Source: Xanthomonas vesicatoria ATCC 35937
GTDB taxonomy: Bacteria; Pseudomonadota; Gammaproteobacteria; Xanthomonadales; Xanthomonadaceae
Assembly: GCF_001908725.1 (NCBI RefSeq)
Contig: NZ_CP018725.1
Location: 4,588,001 to 4,652,000 of the forward strand
Direction: 5' to 3'
DNA length: 64,000 nucleotides
The position numbers were made by a program, and so were the translations under genes. Shown piece after piece: positions 27,218-36,128 of the stretch; position 1 is the stretch's first letter, and every line of letters begins with the position of its first letter. Below the pieces are notes generated by a model. It had not been told where the DNA came from. It saw only the letters and a program-made list of their open reading frames with translations, and did no database searches.

Positions 27218-27559
27218 TTACTTCTTGGCTTCTTCAGCGGTGTCCTTAGCAGCTTCGGCGGTGTTTTCAGCCGTCTTGGCAGCGTCGGCAGCCTGGTCAG
27301 CAGCAGCGTCGGTGGCGGCGCCGGAAGCAGCCTGGGCAGCGTCAGCAGCGGTGTCGGCCGAAGCAGCGGCAGTGGTGGCAGCAGCCTGAGCGGCGTCAGC
27401 CGACTGCGAGCCCGAGGCAGCAGCCTGGTCGGCAGCGGTCTGAGCGTCGGTTGCAGCTTCGTTGGCCGAAGCAGCAGCGTCTTGAGCCTGTTCCGGCTTC
27501 GAGCAAGCGGTCAGGGCCAGGCCCAGAGCCATTGCGATCAGCAGCTTGTTGATGGTCAT
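27218..27559 (-). CDS. Small Ala-rich lipoprotein
   Basis: A 113-residue predicted lipoprotein. The signal 'MTINKLLIAMALGLALTAC' ends in a lipobox with Cys19. The mature part repeats Ala with Asp, Glu, Gln and Ser ('AANEAATDAQTAADQAAASG'-type spacing) and ends in 'EEAKK', so an extended helix is likely. It has its own strong terminator, suggesting abundant expression as a single gene. Together with 26664-26990 it makes two similar small lipoproteins in a row; no named family is assigned. Confidence 0.75.
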   Translation of the reverse strand: MTINKLLIAMALGLALTACSKPEQAQDAAASANEAATDAQTAADQAAASGSQSADAAQAAATTAAASADTAADAAQAASGAATDAAADQAADAAKTAENTAEAAKDTAEEAKK

Positions 27560-27682
27560 TGTTTCAATCCTCGTCGATTAGATTAGGCAACGCGCTATTG
27601 CGCGCCCCCGACATGATGACGGCCCGAAGACGAGTGTCAAGCGCCCGCCCATTCAGCTTTGCAAATTCGCTGTTAATGGCAA

Positions 27683-28858
27683 TCAAATCAATTCGATAGC
27701 AATGGCAGTCGCTTCGCCGCCGCCGATGCACAGCGTTGCGATTCCGCGCTTGCCGCCGCGCGTGCGCAACGCATTCACCAATGTCACTACCAAGCGCGCA
27801 CCGGACGCGCCGATGGGATGACCCAGCGCGCAGGCACCACCGTGCACGTTGACCTTCTCATGCGCGATGCCCAGTTCCTTGATCGGCGTCATCGCTACAA
27901 CAGCGAAGGCTTCGTTGATTTCGAACAGGTCCACGTCGTCCAATTGCCAGCCGATCTTGCCGACCAACGACTGGATCGCCGACACCGGCGCAGTGGTGAA
28001 CCATTCCGGTGCCTGCGAGTGGGTGACGTGGCCGACGATGCGTGCCAGCGGCGTGACACCACGGCGTTGTGCATCATCGGCGCTCATCAGCACCGTGATC
28101 GCCGCACCGTCGGAGATGCTCGACGAGCTGGCTGCCGTCACCGTGCCGTCCTTCTTGAAGGCCGGCTTCAGGGTCGGAATCTTGGCAACGTCGGACTTGC
28201 CCGGCTGCTCATCGCTGTCGACCACAACCTCGCCCTTGCGCGTCGCCACGGTTACCGGAACGATTTCATCTGCAAACGCGCCTCTGCGCTGCGCGACCTG
28301 CGCACGCTCGACCGAACTGATCGCGAAAGCATCCTGATCGGCGCGGCTGAAGCCAAATTTTTCTGCGGTGGCTTCGCCGAACACACCCATCGCCTGGCCA
28401 TCGTAGGGATTGGTCAGGCCATCCCATGCCATATGATCCACCGCCTGGAAATTGCCGTAGCGGTTGCCAGTGCGCGAATTGGGCAGCAGGTGCGGCGCAT
28501 TGCTCATCGACTCCATGCCACCGGCCACCACGATGCTCGCCGAACCGGCCTTGATCAGGTCGTGTCCGAACATGATTGCCTTCATCCCCGAGCCGCACAC
28601 CTTGTTGATGGTGGTGGCGCCGGTGGATGTCGGGATACCTGCGGCAATGGCGGCCTGACGCGCCGGTGCCTGGCCGAGGTTGGCCGGCAGCACGCAGCCG
28701 ACAATGACCTCGGACACATCAGTCGGTGCGATTCCCGATTGCGCCAGCGCGCCTTCGATTGCAGCGGCGGCAAGCGTCGGTGCCGGCACACCGTTGAATT
28801 GACCAAGAAATGAGCCGATGGCAGTGCGTTTGGCAGCAACGATGACGATGTCGGACAT
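27683..28858 (-). CDS. Acetyl-CoA C-acetyltransferase (thiolase)
   Basis: A 391-residue biosynthetic-type thiolase that condenses two acetyl-CoA to acetoacetyl-CoA, or the reverse. The acyl-accepting Cys is in 'KVCGSGMKA' near residue 88. The second motif 'NVHGGACALGHPIGASGAR' supplies His, and the C-terminal 'CIGGGEATAIAIE' supplies the second Cys. Length is typical. No phaB/phaC or fadB genes adjoin it, so the pathway (ketone-body use, PHB precursor, or degradation) cannot be decided. Divergent from the autotransporter protease gene. Confidence 0.93.
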   Translation of the reverse strand: MSDIVIVAAKRTAIGSFLGQFNGVPAPTLAAAAIEGALAQSGIAPTDVSEVIVGCVLPANLGQAPARQAAIAAGIPTSTGATTINKVCGSGMKAIMFGHDLIKAGSASIVVAGGMESMSNAPHLLPNSRTGNRYGNFQAVDHMAWDGLTNPYDGQAMGVFGEATAEKFGFSRADQDAFAISSVERAQVAQRRGAFADEIVPVTVATRKGEVVVDSDEQPGKSDVAKIPTLKPAFKKDGTVTAASSSSISDGAAITVLMSADDAQRRGVTPLARIVGHVTHSQAPEWFTTAPVSAIQSLVGKIGWQLDDVDLFEINEAFAVVAMTPIKELGIAHEKVNVHGGACALGHPIGASGARLVVTLVNALRTRGGKRGIATLCIGGGEATAIAIELI

Positions 28859-29017
28859 GAGCGGATACCGTTTAAAGTGAAACGATTATCTGCCTCATGG
28901 CCGATTCGCGCCAGCTGACCGACGTGCGGCTTCAGGGGCAGACCGATGCCGTATATGATGAGATTCGGGCCCGGGATGGGGCCCAATCCATGGAATGGGT
29001 TCGGGGAGAACACTCAA

Positions 29018-31858
29018 ATGAAGAAGACAGACGTCGCCAGGACTGTCCTGGCCTCGGCGCTGGCTGTGGCGTTGACTGCCTGTGGCGGCGGTGGCGGCGG
29101 AGGCGGTATTCGTCCGACCACGCCGACTGCACCGCCACCGACCTCACCACCGCCGCCGCCGCCCACCTCGCCGCCACCGCCACCACCGCCGGTCACCGCA
29201 CCGACACCGGAACCAGCAGTCGATGCGCATCTGGCATTGACCAATGCACGCGCAGCGCAGGCGCTGGGCTTCACCGGAGCCGGCTATCGCATCGGGGTCG
29301 TCGATAGCGGTATCAATGCCAACCACCCAGCCCTGCAGGGGCGGGTCAGCGACAGCTTCATCTATGTCGACCCGCGCACCAATAATGTCGCGGTGGGCGA
29401 TGTGGTCGGGCACGGCACGTCTGTCGCTCAACTGGCGGCCGGGCGTGCGGTGGGGCAGTGGCCGGGTGGTATTGCGCCGGGTGCGGGCCTGGTGTCTGCG
29501 CGCATCATCAGCGACCGCGCACCGGTGGACGATGGCAGTGGTCAAGGCAATGAGGTCGACGGACCGCTCGGTCTTGGGCCAGTGCATGCCGATCTGATCG
29601 GCGCAGGCGTGCGCATCATGAATAACTCATGGGGCGGCCTGTATTGGAGCGACCCGGCGGCGACCAATCAGATCGCGCAGGAATATCGACCGTTCGTCAT
29701 CGGCAATGATGGATTGGTGGTGTTCGCTTCGGGCAACGAGTCGCGGACGCAGCCGTCCGACACTGCGGCGCTTCCGAGTCAGCTGGGTCCAAATGGAACG
29801 CTGCCGGCGGCCGATCTGGAACGGGGATGGTTGGTGGTCGGCGCGGTGGATACCGCCAACCCGACGCAATTGGCTTCGTATTCCAATGCCTGCGGCGTGG
29901 CGATGCGTTATTGCCTGGTGGCACCGGGCACCTCGCTGTTTATCGACCCTGATGCAACCGCCAGCAATATCCGTTACTTCTACGGTAGCGGCACGTCCTT
30001 CGCCGCGCCGCTGGTCTCGGGTGCAGCGGCATTGGTGTGGCAGGCGTTTCCGTACTTCAACAACGATCTGGTCCGACAGACGCTGTTGGGCACCGCCACC
30101 GATCTGGGCGCGGCTGGCGTCGATCCGACATTCGGTTACGGCCTGCTCAACGTGGGCAAGGCGGTACTGGGGCCGGCACGTTTCGACTGGGGCACGGTGG
30201 ATGTCACAGTCAATACCTTGCGGTCGACCTGGACCAACGACATCAGTGGCGGCGGTGGATTGACCAAGCGCGGCACTGGCACGCTGGTGTTGAGCAGCGA
30301 CGCCAATACCTTTACGGGCGACACGCAGGTGCTTGGCGGTACCTTGCAGACGGCCAGCCTGCAGAGTGCGCGGGTGGGGATCGCCAACGGGGCGAGCCTG
30401 GTCGGAGCCGGCAGGATCGGCGGACGGGTCGACAATGCCGGCACGTTGCAGGTCGACAGCGCGCTGCTCTCGGTCAACGGCGACTACGCCCAGGCCAGCA
30501 ACGGCCGTTTGGCGCTGAATGTGGGCGACCGTTTGAATGTCGCCGGCACCGCGACCATCGCCGGCGACCTGCAATTGCTTGGCCGGCGCAATTATGTCGT
30601 CGACAACATGACCTATCCGGTATTGCAGGCGGCCAACGGTTTGCAGGGCACGTTTGCGACGACCAGCGGTGGGCCGGCAGTGACCTTCCTCAACGCCACG
30701 GTGACCTACAAGGCCAACACTGCGTTCGTGTCGCTGCAGCGCATGGATGTCACGGCCGTCGCCGCATCGCTGGGCGCAGTCGGCACGGCATCGATGGAGT
30801 CGGCAATTCGCGTCGAACAGGCGTTCCAGAAGGTCGATGCGCAGCAGCTGCAGGGCAACGGCGGCATCAGCAGCGGCTTCATTCGCGCCGCGGCGGCGTT
30901 GCAGCAATCGCCCGATGCCAAGACCGCAGCGGACTCGCTGCGCAGCCTGTCCGGACGTGCGCATGCCGCGTCTGCGGCGATGACCTTCGACACCATCGAT
31001 CTGGGCCGACGCGCGTTGGCCGCGCATTTCGATGGTCTGTCGCAACAGCCGCGCATGCTGGGTACATGGCAGCGCGCACTGGGCGGACCGGGCGAGGGTG
31101 GGGTGACCACTGCAGGATTTGCCACCTCCGGCTGGATGATGGGCAACGACCTGCGCTTGGCGTCTGGCGCAGTCACCGGCTTTGCGTTTGGCGAAACGCG
31201 TTCCAACAGCCTGGGCGATCTGGATGGCGCACGTGGCCGCGATCGGCAGGTGCAGGCGCAGCTGTACTGGGGCACGACGCTGGGGTCGGCGTACACGCTG
31301 GGCCAGCTGGGCTTCGGTAACGTCAACCGGCAGATCGAGCGCAACCTGCAACTGGGCGAAGACCGCAGCAGCGCCTTCAGTGATTACAGTGGCAGCTATC
31401 TCAGCGGCAATCTGGAAACCGGCTATCGCTGGGGCCATGCAACTGCGTCGCTGACCCCGTACATGGGCCTGGACTACGTGCGTTTGCGTAGCGAAGGTTT
31501 CCGCGAAAGCGGTGGCGATGGTTTCGGTCTGCGTGCCGATGCAAGCACCTCCTCGCGTACGCAAGTGCTGGCCGGTCTGCGTTCGGCCTATCGCTGGCGC
31601 GGGCTGCAGCTGGGTGGTTATGCCGAATGGCAGCAGGCACTGAGCAGTCAGGGGTTGATGCTGGATGCCAGCTTCATCGGAGTGGAGGCATGGGCACCGC
31701 TGCGCGGCATGCAGCCGGCGCGCTCGGGCGGCATGTTCGGCATTGCGGCCTCGGCGCCGGTGGGCCAGCAGAGCCAGTTGCGTTTTGGCTACGACCAACG
31801 CGTGGGCGAGCGTGGCGACGACCGCGCGTTGAGCCTGAAGTACAGCGCCGATTTCTGA
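29018..31858 (+). CDS. Autotransporter subtilisin-like serine protease
   Basis: A 946-residue outer-membrane autotransporter. The signal region ends 'VALTAC' with a lipobox-like Cys22, followed by Gly8 and a Pro-rich linker. The S8 peptidase domain has the full triad: Asp96 'VVDSGINANHP', His132 'GHGTSV', Ser327 'YGSGTSFAAP', plus oxyanion Asn240 in 'ASGNE'. An autotransporter beta-strand motif ('GGLTKRGTGTLVLSSD') follows. The C-terminal barrel (about 670-946) ends 'LSLKYSADF' with a terminal aromatic residue. ATG at 29018 is chosen for 'ggggaga' and the signal; an upstream ATG at 28946 would bury it. Likely a surface or secreted protease relevant to plant interaction, by inference. Confidence 0.92.
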   Translation: MKKTDVARTVLASALAVALTACGGGGGGGGIRPTTPTAPPPTSPPPPPPTSPPPPPPPVTAPTPEPAVDAHLALTNARAAQALGFTGAGYRIGVVDSGINANHPALQGRVSDSFIYVDPRTNNVAVGDVVGHGTSVAQLAAGRAVGQWPGGIAPGAGLVSARIISDRAPVDDGSGQGNEVDGPLGLGPVHADLIGAGVRIMNNSWGGLYWSDPAATNQIAQEYRPFVIGNDGLVVFASGNESRTQPSDTAALPSQLGPNGTLPAADLERGWLVVGAVDTANPTQLASYSNACGVAMRYCLVAPGTSLFIDPDATASNIRYFYGSGTSFAAPLVSGAAALVWQAFPYFNNDLVRQTLLGTATDLGAAGVDPTFGYGLLNVGKAVLGPARFDWGTVDVTVNTLRSTWTNDISGGGGLTKRGTGTLVLSSDANTFTGDTQVLGGTLQTASLQSARVGIANGASLVGAGRIGGRVDNAGTLQVDSALLSVNGDYAQASNGRLALNVGDRLNVAGTATIAGDLQLLGRRNYVVDNMTYPVLQAANGLQGTFATTSGGPAVTFLNATVTYKANTAFVSLQRMDVTAVAASLGAVGTASMESAIRVEQAFQKVDAQQLQGNGGISSGFIRAAAALQQSPDAKTAADSLRSLSGRAHAASAAMTFDTIDLGRRALAAHFDGLSQQPRMLGTWQRALGGPGEGGVTTAGFATSGWMMGNDLRLASGAVTGFAFGETRSNSLGDLDGARGRDRQVQAQLYWGTTLGSAYTLGQLGFGNVNRQIERNLQLGEDRSSAFSDYSGSYLSGNLETGYRWGHATASLTPYMGLDYVRLRSEGFRESGGDGFGLRADASTSSRTQVLAGLRSAYRWRGLQLGGYAEWQQALSSQGLMLDASFIGVEAWAPLRGMQPARSGGMFGIAASAPVGQQSQLRFGYDQRVGERGDDRALSLKYSADF

Positions 31859-31866
31859 TCGGTCTG

Positions 31867-31899
31867 CATGACGCCCGGGTGCAATGCCCGGGCGTCATG
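31867..31899 (+). terminator. Hairpin after the autotransporter gene
   Basis: Perfect 13-base inverted repeat 'catgacgcccggg/cccgggcgtcatg' with a seven-base loop, eight bases after the stop at 31858. There is no U run, so it may act with Rho or protect the mRNA 3' end. Confidence 0.6.
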
Positions 31900-31959
31900 G
31901 TGCGTCGGCGATTGCGCCACCGCAGGTGTTGTCAAACGCGGCTGAGCCTGTCGGCGCGC

Positions 31960-33060
31960 TTATTCGCCGCGCAATTTATGCAAGAAACGCGGTGCGGTAC
32001 GGCCCAGCGGCAGTTTGAGTTTGCTGATGGCTTCGATGCGCGCTTCGGCAATCTGGTCTGCCGCCTGCTGGGGCGAAACATTCAACTGTGTGGACAGGTC
32101 GAAGACCTTTTCCAGGTTGTGATAAATGCTGCGGATCAGACGCATGGCGCGCTCGCGGTTGTAACCGTCGATCTCCAGCGACACATTCATCACCCCGCCT
32201 GCATTCACCACGTAATCGGGCGCATACAAGATGCCGCGCTTGTGCAGTTCTTCGCCGATGGCGGCGCTGGCCAGCTGGTTGTTGGCGGTGCCGCAGATGA
32301 TCTTGGCCTTGAGCTGCGGCAGGGTCTGTTCGTTGATGGCCCCCTCCAGCGCGCAGGGAGCGAAGACGTCGGCCGCCACCTGATGGATCTCGTCCGGGCG
32401 CACGGCCTCGGCGCCGTACTCGGCTACCGCGCGGTCCACCAGTGACTGATTCAGATCGGCAACATAGAGTTTTGCGCCGCGCTCCTTGAGCAGCTTCACC
32501 AACTCCATGCCGATATGGCCCAGGCCCTGGATGGCGATGCTGGCCTTGCCCACTTCCTCGTGACCGAGCTTGCGATTGAGCGAGGCCATCAGCGCCTGCA
32601 GCGCACCGTAGGCGGTGAATGGTGCCGGGTCGCCGGAGCCGCGATGCACCTGATGCACACCGGTGACGTACTCGCTCTCCAGGTAGATCTGTTCCATATC
32701 GTTGACGTCGGTACCGACATCTTCGGAGGTGATGTAGCGCCCGCCCAGGGTGTCGACAAAACGGCCGAATGCGCGAAACAGCGCCTCGCTCTTGTCGGTC
32801 TTGGGGTCGCCGATGATCACCGCCTTGCCGCCGCCGACGTTCAGCCCCGCCAGCGCGTTCTTGTAGGTCATGGTGCGGCTGAGACGCAGCGCATCGGCGA
32901 GCGCCGCTTCGCTGTTGGGGTAGGGGCGCATGCGCACGCCGCCCAGCGCCGGCCCGAGCCGGGTGCTATGCAGGGCGATGATGGCCTTGAGGCCGGCGTC
33001 GCGGTTGTGGCAAAAGATCACCTGCTCGTGACCGGTGGTGTCGAGGGTTTCGAAAAGCAT
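31960..33060 (-). CDS. Leu/Phe/Val-type amino acid dehydrogenase
   Basis: A 366-residue NAD-dependent oxidative deaminase of the Glu/Leu/Phe/Val dehydrogenase family. The substrate-side motif 'LAGLNVGGGKAVI' carries the catalytic Lys. The nucleotide fold 'IQGLGHIGMELVKLL' has GxGxxG followed by an acidic residue in 'VADLN', favouring NAD. Length fits leucine or valine dehydrogenase. It interconverts branched-chain amino acids and 2-oxo acids, which may feed branched fatty-acid primers abundant in Xanthomonas; this last point is inference. Exact substrate preference cannot be read from the sequence. Confidence 0.9.
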   Translation of the reverse strand: MLFETLDTTGHEQVIFCHNRDAGLKAIIALHSTRLGPALGGVRMRPYPNSEAALADALRLSRTMTYKNALAGLNVGGGKAVIIGDPKTDKSEALFRAFGRFVDTLGGRYITSEDVGTDVNDMEQIYLESEYVTGVHQVHRGSGDPAPFTAYGALQALMASLNRKLGHEEVGKASIAIQGLGHIGMELVKLLKERGAKLYVADLNQSLVDRAVAEYGAEAVRPDEIHQVAADVFAPCALEGAINEQTLPQLKAKIICGTANNQLASAAIGEELHKRGILYAPDYVVNAGGVMNVSLEIDGYNRERAMRLIRSIYHNLEKVFDLSTQLNVSPQQAADQIAEARIEAISKLKLPLGRTAPRFLHKLRGE

Positions 33061-33128
33061 CGAAGGCTCCGCGGGGCTGCGTGATGTGCCTCCCCGACGC
33101 CGGGCCTGGGCCCGTGTAGTGGGGAAAC

Positions 33129-33167
33129 AAAAAGCGACGTCTGCAGACCCTGTCCGATCACGTCGCG
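33129..33167 (-). terminator. Intrinsic terminator after the Sel1/hydroxylase gene
   Basis: On the minus strand 'agcgacgt' and 'acgtcgct' pair around a 19-base loop, followed by five U. It lies about 48 bases after the stop at 33215 and before the dehydrogenase start at 33060, so it separates the two genes. Confidence 0.65.
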
Positions 33168-33214
33168 CTGCAACATTTTAAACCACGTCGGCAGGGCGCA
33201 GTGTATGAATCTGT

Positions 33215-34471
33215 TCACCAATCCCGATAGCATTGCTGCCGGAACCACAGCGTCGCCAGCCACTTGGTCCCGGCAGTGACCGGCAGGCCGGCGTGCAGCG
33301 ACTCAGGATCGGGCCGGCCGTCGGCGTGCAGATTGTCGAAACACACCACCGCCCCTGCGCACGGCTGCACGCTGACACCGGCGACAGGGAATTCCGTGTC
33401 GCCACCCGCTTGGACTGCATTGAGATACACGCAGACGGTGCGCTGATGATTACCGGCAGCGGGACGATCCGCGGCGATCCTGCTCGCCGGCAGGTAGTCG
33501 CGATGCGCGCGGTACTGCTCTCCAGGCGCGTAACACAGCACCGATAACGGCTCGGCGTGCGTCAGTGGCAGCCGTGCGCAGGCCGCCAGCCGGGCCTGCG
33601 CAGCGCGGGCAGCGAAGTCTTCCAGGATCGGGTCCAGCGTGGCGCCGCGGCTGGTACGGATCGGCGTGCGTTGGCTGCTTGCATCGTCGGGGTCGACCAC
33701 CTGGGACGCACGCAGATGCGGGCGTGCCAGCAGGATCAGCAGCCGGCACTCGTCGGCCGACAGCACGGCGGCATGCCGTTCGATCGTTGGACGCTGGTGG
33801 AGCCGCGTTGGCGCGCTGCGCGGCGTGAAGTGGATGAGGTCAAGCGCGGTGTCCTCGGCCGGATCAGGAGGCGCGACTCGCACCTCGGGCAGGGCGGTGA
33901 CACCGAGTGGCTGCAGTTGCTGTAGCAGGTGTTTTGCTGCCTCTGGCTGGGCAGTAACGCCTTCGCCGCGCAGCAGGCGCTCGGCGAGCAGCGCCGCGGC
34001 TGGCACGTCGCCGGCGGCTGCGGCCTGCTCCAGCAGGCGCACGCAATGCTGTTGCTGCTGCGGATGATCGATTCGGCCGTACTGGATGGCTAGCGCACGC
34101 AGCGCCGGCGGGTAATGTGCTGCCGCAGCCGCGTGCAACCGCGCACGCGCTTGTGTTCCCAACTGTCGCGGGTCCTCCCCAACAGCTAGCGTCGCCAGCA
34201 GATAAGACGCTGCAGCCACGCCACTGCGTTCGGCGTGTTGCCAGTGCGCGATGGCCTGAGTGACATCCACTGCACCGCCGATGCCGTAGGCCAGCATGCG
34301 GCCGGCCTCGATCTGGGCAGTGGCATCGCCTGCGGCGGCGCCACGGGCATACCAGGCCAAGGCTTGCTCGGTCTCGCCGGCGCGGACCAGCGCCTGCGCC
34401 AATGCGTTGATGGCCGCAGGCTGTTGGCTTTGTGCGGCAAGGGTGAGCTGCGCGAGGGATGAGGCGTGCAT
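33215..34471 (-). CDS. Sel1-repeat protein fused to a 2OG-Fe(II) prolyl-4-hydroxylase-like domain
   Basis: A 418-residue two-part protein. Residues 1-190 contain Sel1/TPR-like helical repeats ('AWYARGAAAGDATAQIEAGR', 'LLEQAAAAGDVPAAALLAER'), which usually mediate protein contacts. Residues about 220-418 are a P4H-type dioxygenase. The iron ligands are seen in 'YRAHRDYLP' (HxD) and 'ESLHAGLPV' (distal His), and the 2-oxoglutarate Lys in 'GTKWLATLWF'. No signal peptide, so cytoplasmic. It should hydroxylate a protein substrate, perhaps one recruited by the repeats; the target is unknown. Confidence 0.88.
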   Translation of the reverse strand: MHASSLAQLTLAAQSQQPAAINALAQALVRAGETEQALAWYARGAAAGDATAQIEAGRMLAYGIGGAVDVTQAIAHWQHAERSGVAAASYLLATLAVGEDPRQLGTQARARLHAAAAAHYPPALRALAIQYGRIDHPQQQQHCVRLLEQAAAAGDVPAAALLAERLLRGEGVTAQPEAAKHLLQQLQPLGVTALPEVRVAPPDPAEDTALDLIHFTPRSAPTRLHQRPTIERHAAVLSADECRLLILLARPHLRASQVVDPDDASSQRTPIRTSRGATLDPILEDFAARAAQARLAACARLPLTHAEPLSVLCYAPGEQYRAHRDYLPASRIAADRPAAGNHQRTVCVYLNAVQAGGDTEFPVAGVSVQPCAGAVVCFDNLHADGRPDPESLHAGLPVTAGTKWLATLWFRQQCYRDW

Positions 34472-34506
34472 GGCGGCATCCTACTGCGAGGCCCGGCGCA
34501 ACGCGA

Positions 34507-35034
34507 TCAGCTGTCGGCAGCGAGTGCCAGGTGGGTCAGATACAGGCGCAGGTCGAATTCGAGCTGATGGTAGTCCGGGGTCATGTGGTTGCACAGTTGA
34601 TAGAAGGCCTTGTTGTGATCGGCCTCTTTCAGGTGCGCAAGCTCGTGTGCCACGATCATCTGCAGGAAAGGCTCCGGTGCATCGCGAAAGACCGAGGCAA
34701 TCCGAATTTCGCGGCTGGCCTTGAGCCGGCCGCCGTGCACGCGCGAAATCGCGGTATGCGTGCCCAGCGCATGCTTCACCACCTGCAGATGGTTGTCGTA
34801 GATCGTCTTGTGCAAGGTCGGCGATGAGCGCATGTAACGCTCCTTCATTGCCTTCACGTAATCGTATAGATGGCGATCGGTGCGAATGCTGTGCCGCTCC
34901 GGATAACGACGTGCCAGTACCGCGGCGAGCTTGTCCTGTGCGATCAGCTCGCGGACCTGATCCAGGACGGCGGGCGGGTAACCGGCGAGATAGCGAAGAG
35001 TGTCCATGGCGATCGATTGCTGCAAGACCTGCAT
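34507..35034 (-). CDS. YgjP-like (M48-related) metallopeptidase domain protein
   Basis: A 175-residue predicted zinc metallopeptidase. The zinc motif 'VAHELAHLKEADHNKAFY' contains HExxH (HELAH) and a downstream His, the arrangement of the YgjP/WLM-like group. No signal peptide or membrane segment is seen, so it should be cytoplasmic. A second in-frame ATG at 35007 ('MDTLRYLAG') is an equally good start, as neither has a strong ribosome binding site. The Sel1/hydroxylase gene follows 36 bases downstream on the same strand. The substrate is unknown. Confidence 0.8.
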   Translation of the reverse strand: MQVLQQSIAMDTLRYLAGYPPAVLDQVRELIAQDKLAAVLARRYPERHSIRTDRHLYDYVKAMKERYMRSSPTLHKTIYDNHLQVVKHALGTHTAISRVHGGRLKASREIRIASVFRDAPEPFLQMIVAHELAHLKEADHNKAFYQLCNHMTPDYHQLEFDLRLYLTHLALAADS

Positions 35035-35423
35035 GATCGCCGATGCAAGCGTTGCTGGCCAATCGGGGAATGCAGGTGATGGGTGTAGCGTTTGAACGTT
35101 ACCTGCGATTGCCTCGATGCCACCAGCTTCATGCAGGGGCGCGCGATCGGTTTGCCGTGTGCATGCACGCTATCGACTCGATGCTCTTGAAACGCGATCG
35201 ACCGAGAACGCTTGGCGATGTTGACGGGCTGTCAACACGGCTTGTCGTTGTCTCAAACCCGCGTGCCAGTGGCTCTGAACGCAGCCTGCGTGTGGCGGCG
35301 TGTGTCAGCTGTATTCACGAATGCGGCACATGTGGATGGGTAGCGTGCAGCGCATGTTTTGCGGCGCTGTGCCGCAAGCACACGATCGAACAACGGCAGC
35401 GTGCCGGATTAGGAGACAACAAC
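35035..35423. other. Noncoding gap with a short inverted repeat
   Basis: No supported gene. It contains 'gttgac' (35220-35225) and 'gtcaac' (35231-35236) separated by five bases, an operator-like palindrome about 190 bases before the DUF1328 start. Whether a regulator binds it is unknown. Confidence 0.35.
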
Positions 35424-35597
35424 ATGATCAAGTGGGCCATTATTTTCGCCATCATCGGATTGATTGCCGGTGCGCTCGGCTTCGGCGGGATGGCAGGCGC
35501 CGCGATGGGAATTGCCAAGTTCCTGTTCTGGGCCGGCATTATCATTGCCATCGTGCTGTTTGTATTGGGCATGACGATCGCCAAGAAGGTCACCTGA
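35424..35597 (+). CDS. DUF1328 (YtjA-family) small membrane protein
   Basis: A 57-residue protein with two hydrophobic helices separated by a Gly-rich turn ('[20 protein letters not shown]') and a basic C-terminus 'AKKVT'. This is the pattern of DUF1328/YtjA proteins, small inner-membrane proteins of unknown function found across proteobacteria and often stress-induced. 'aggag' lies nine bases before the ATG. It ends in a bidirectional terminator shared with the next, convergent gene. Confidence 0.85.
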   Translation: MIKWAIIFAIIGLIAGALGFGGMAGAAMGIAKFLFWAGIIIAIVLFVLGMTIAKKVT

Positions 35598-35648
35598 CGT
35601 GCGGTGTGCAGCCGGTTAGTGGCTTGCTAAAAGCTGCATGTGCGCAAG

Positions 35649-35677
35649 AAAAAGAGCGGCCATTGGCCGCTCTTTTT
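35649..35677. terminator. Bidirectional intrinsic terminator
   Basis: 'gagcggcc' and 'ggccgctc' pair with a three-base loop; an A run precedes and a T run follows. It therefore terminates both the DUF1328 gene (+) and the DUF2789 gene (-). Confidence 0.88.
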
Positions 35678-35742
35678 CATCGAGACGTTGTACAAGGCGA
35701 CAGGTGAAAACGATCTCGAGCACAACAGTCGACGGATATGAA

Positions 35743-35997
35743 CTAGACGCCGGTGTCTTCAGCCGTGGTATGCAGCGCGATATTGAGCTGGTCGATCGTC
35801 ACGATCCAGTCGGCATCGTCGAGACGTTCTTCACGCAGGAGTTGCGCTTGTGCCGGCGTCCAGAATGGCGCCTCTTCCAGACGTACGTCGCCCGGCAACG
35901 GCGAGTGCTCGGCGATGAAGGCGCGAATACTGGCTTCATCGGAAGGCAGGCCAAGCTGGGCGAACAGTTCGGAGAACGGGTGGACAGGTTGTTCCAT
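35743..35997 (-). CDS. DUF2789 family protein
   Basis: An 84-residue acidic protein starting 'MEQPVHPFSELFAQLGLP' with the characteristic 'FAQLGLPSD' and 'LEEAPFWTPAQAQLLREE' of DUF2789. It is cytoplasmic, with no signal peptide; the function of the family is unknown. Convergent with the DUF1328 gene across a shared terminator. Confidence 0.85.
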   Translation of the reverse strand: MEQPVHPFSELFAQLGLPSDEASIRAFIAEHSPLPGDVRLEEAPFWTPAQAQLLREERLDDADWIVTIDQLNIALHTTAEDTGV

Positions 35998-36128
35998 GGC
36001 GAATCCTTCGTAAGTGTGGATGACTGAATGTTAGATCACCCAGTTTGAGGGAGTTGTGCACGGCCAGCTTGGATTTGCCTGCGCCAATGCCCATCTAGTT
36101 AGCCTGACCAAGCAAGGGTGGGGCGATC

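Noticed and set aside
26391-27389. 332-codon plus-strand ORF across the lipoprotein genes
   Set aside because: Antisense to two genes with clear lipoboxes, and it reads through their regulatory regions; Gly/Ala/Cys-rich shadow.
29627-31798. 723-codon antisense open frame over the autotransporter
   Set aside because: Overlaps a gene with a complete catalytic triad and barrel; low-complexity composition, an artefact of codon bias.
33061-33214. Possible riboswitch or attenuator before the amino acid dehydrogenase
   Set aside because: The visible hairpin with U run directly follows the upstream gene's stop and is better explained as its terminator; no known riboswitch core recognised.
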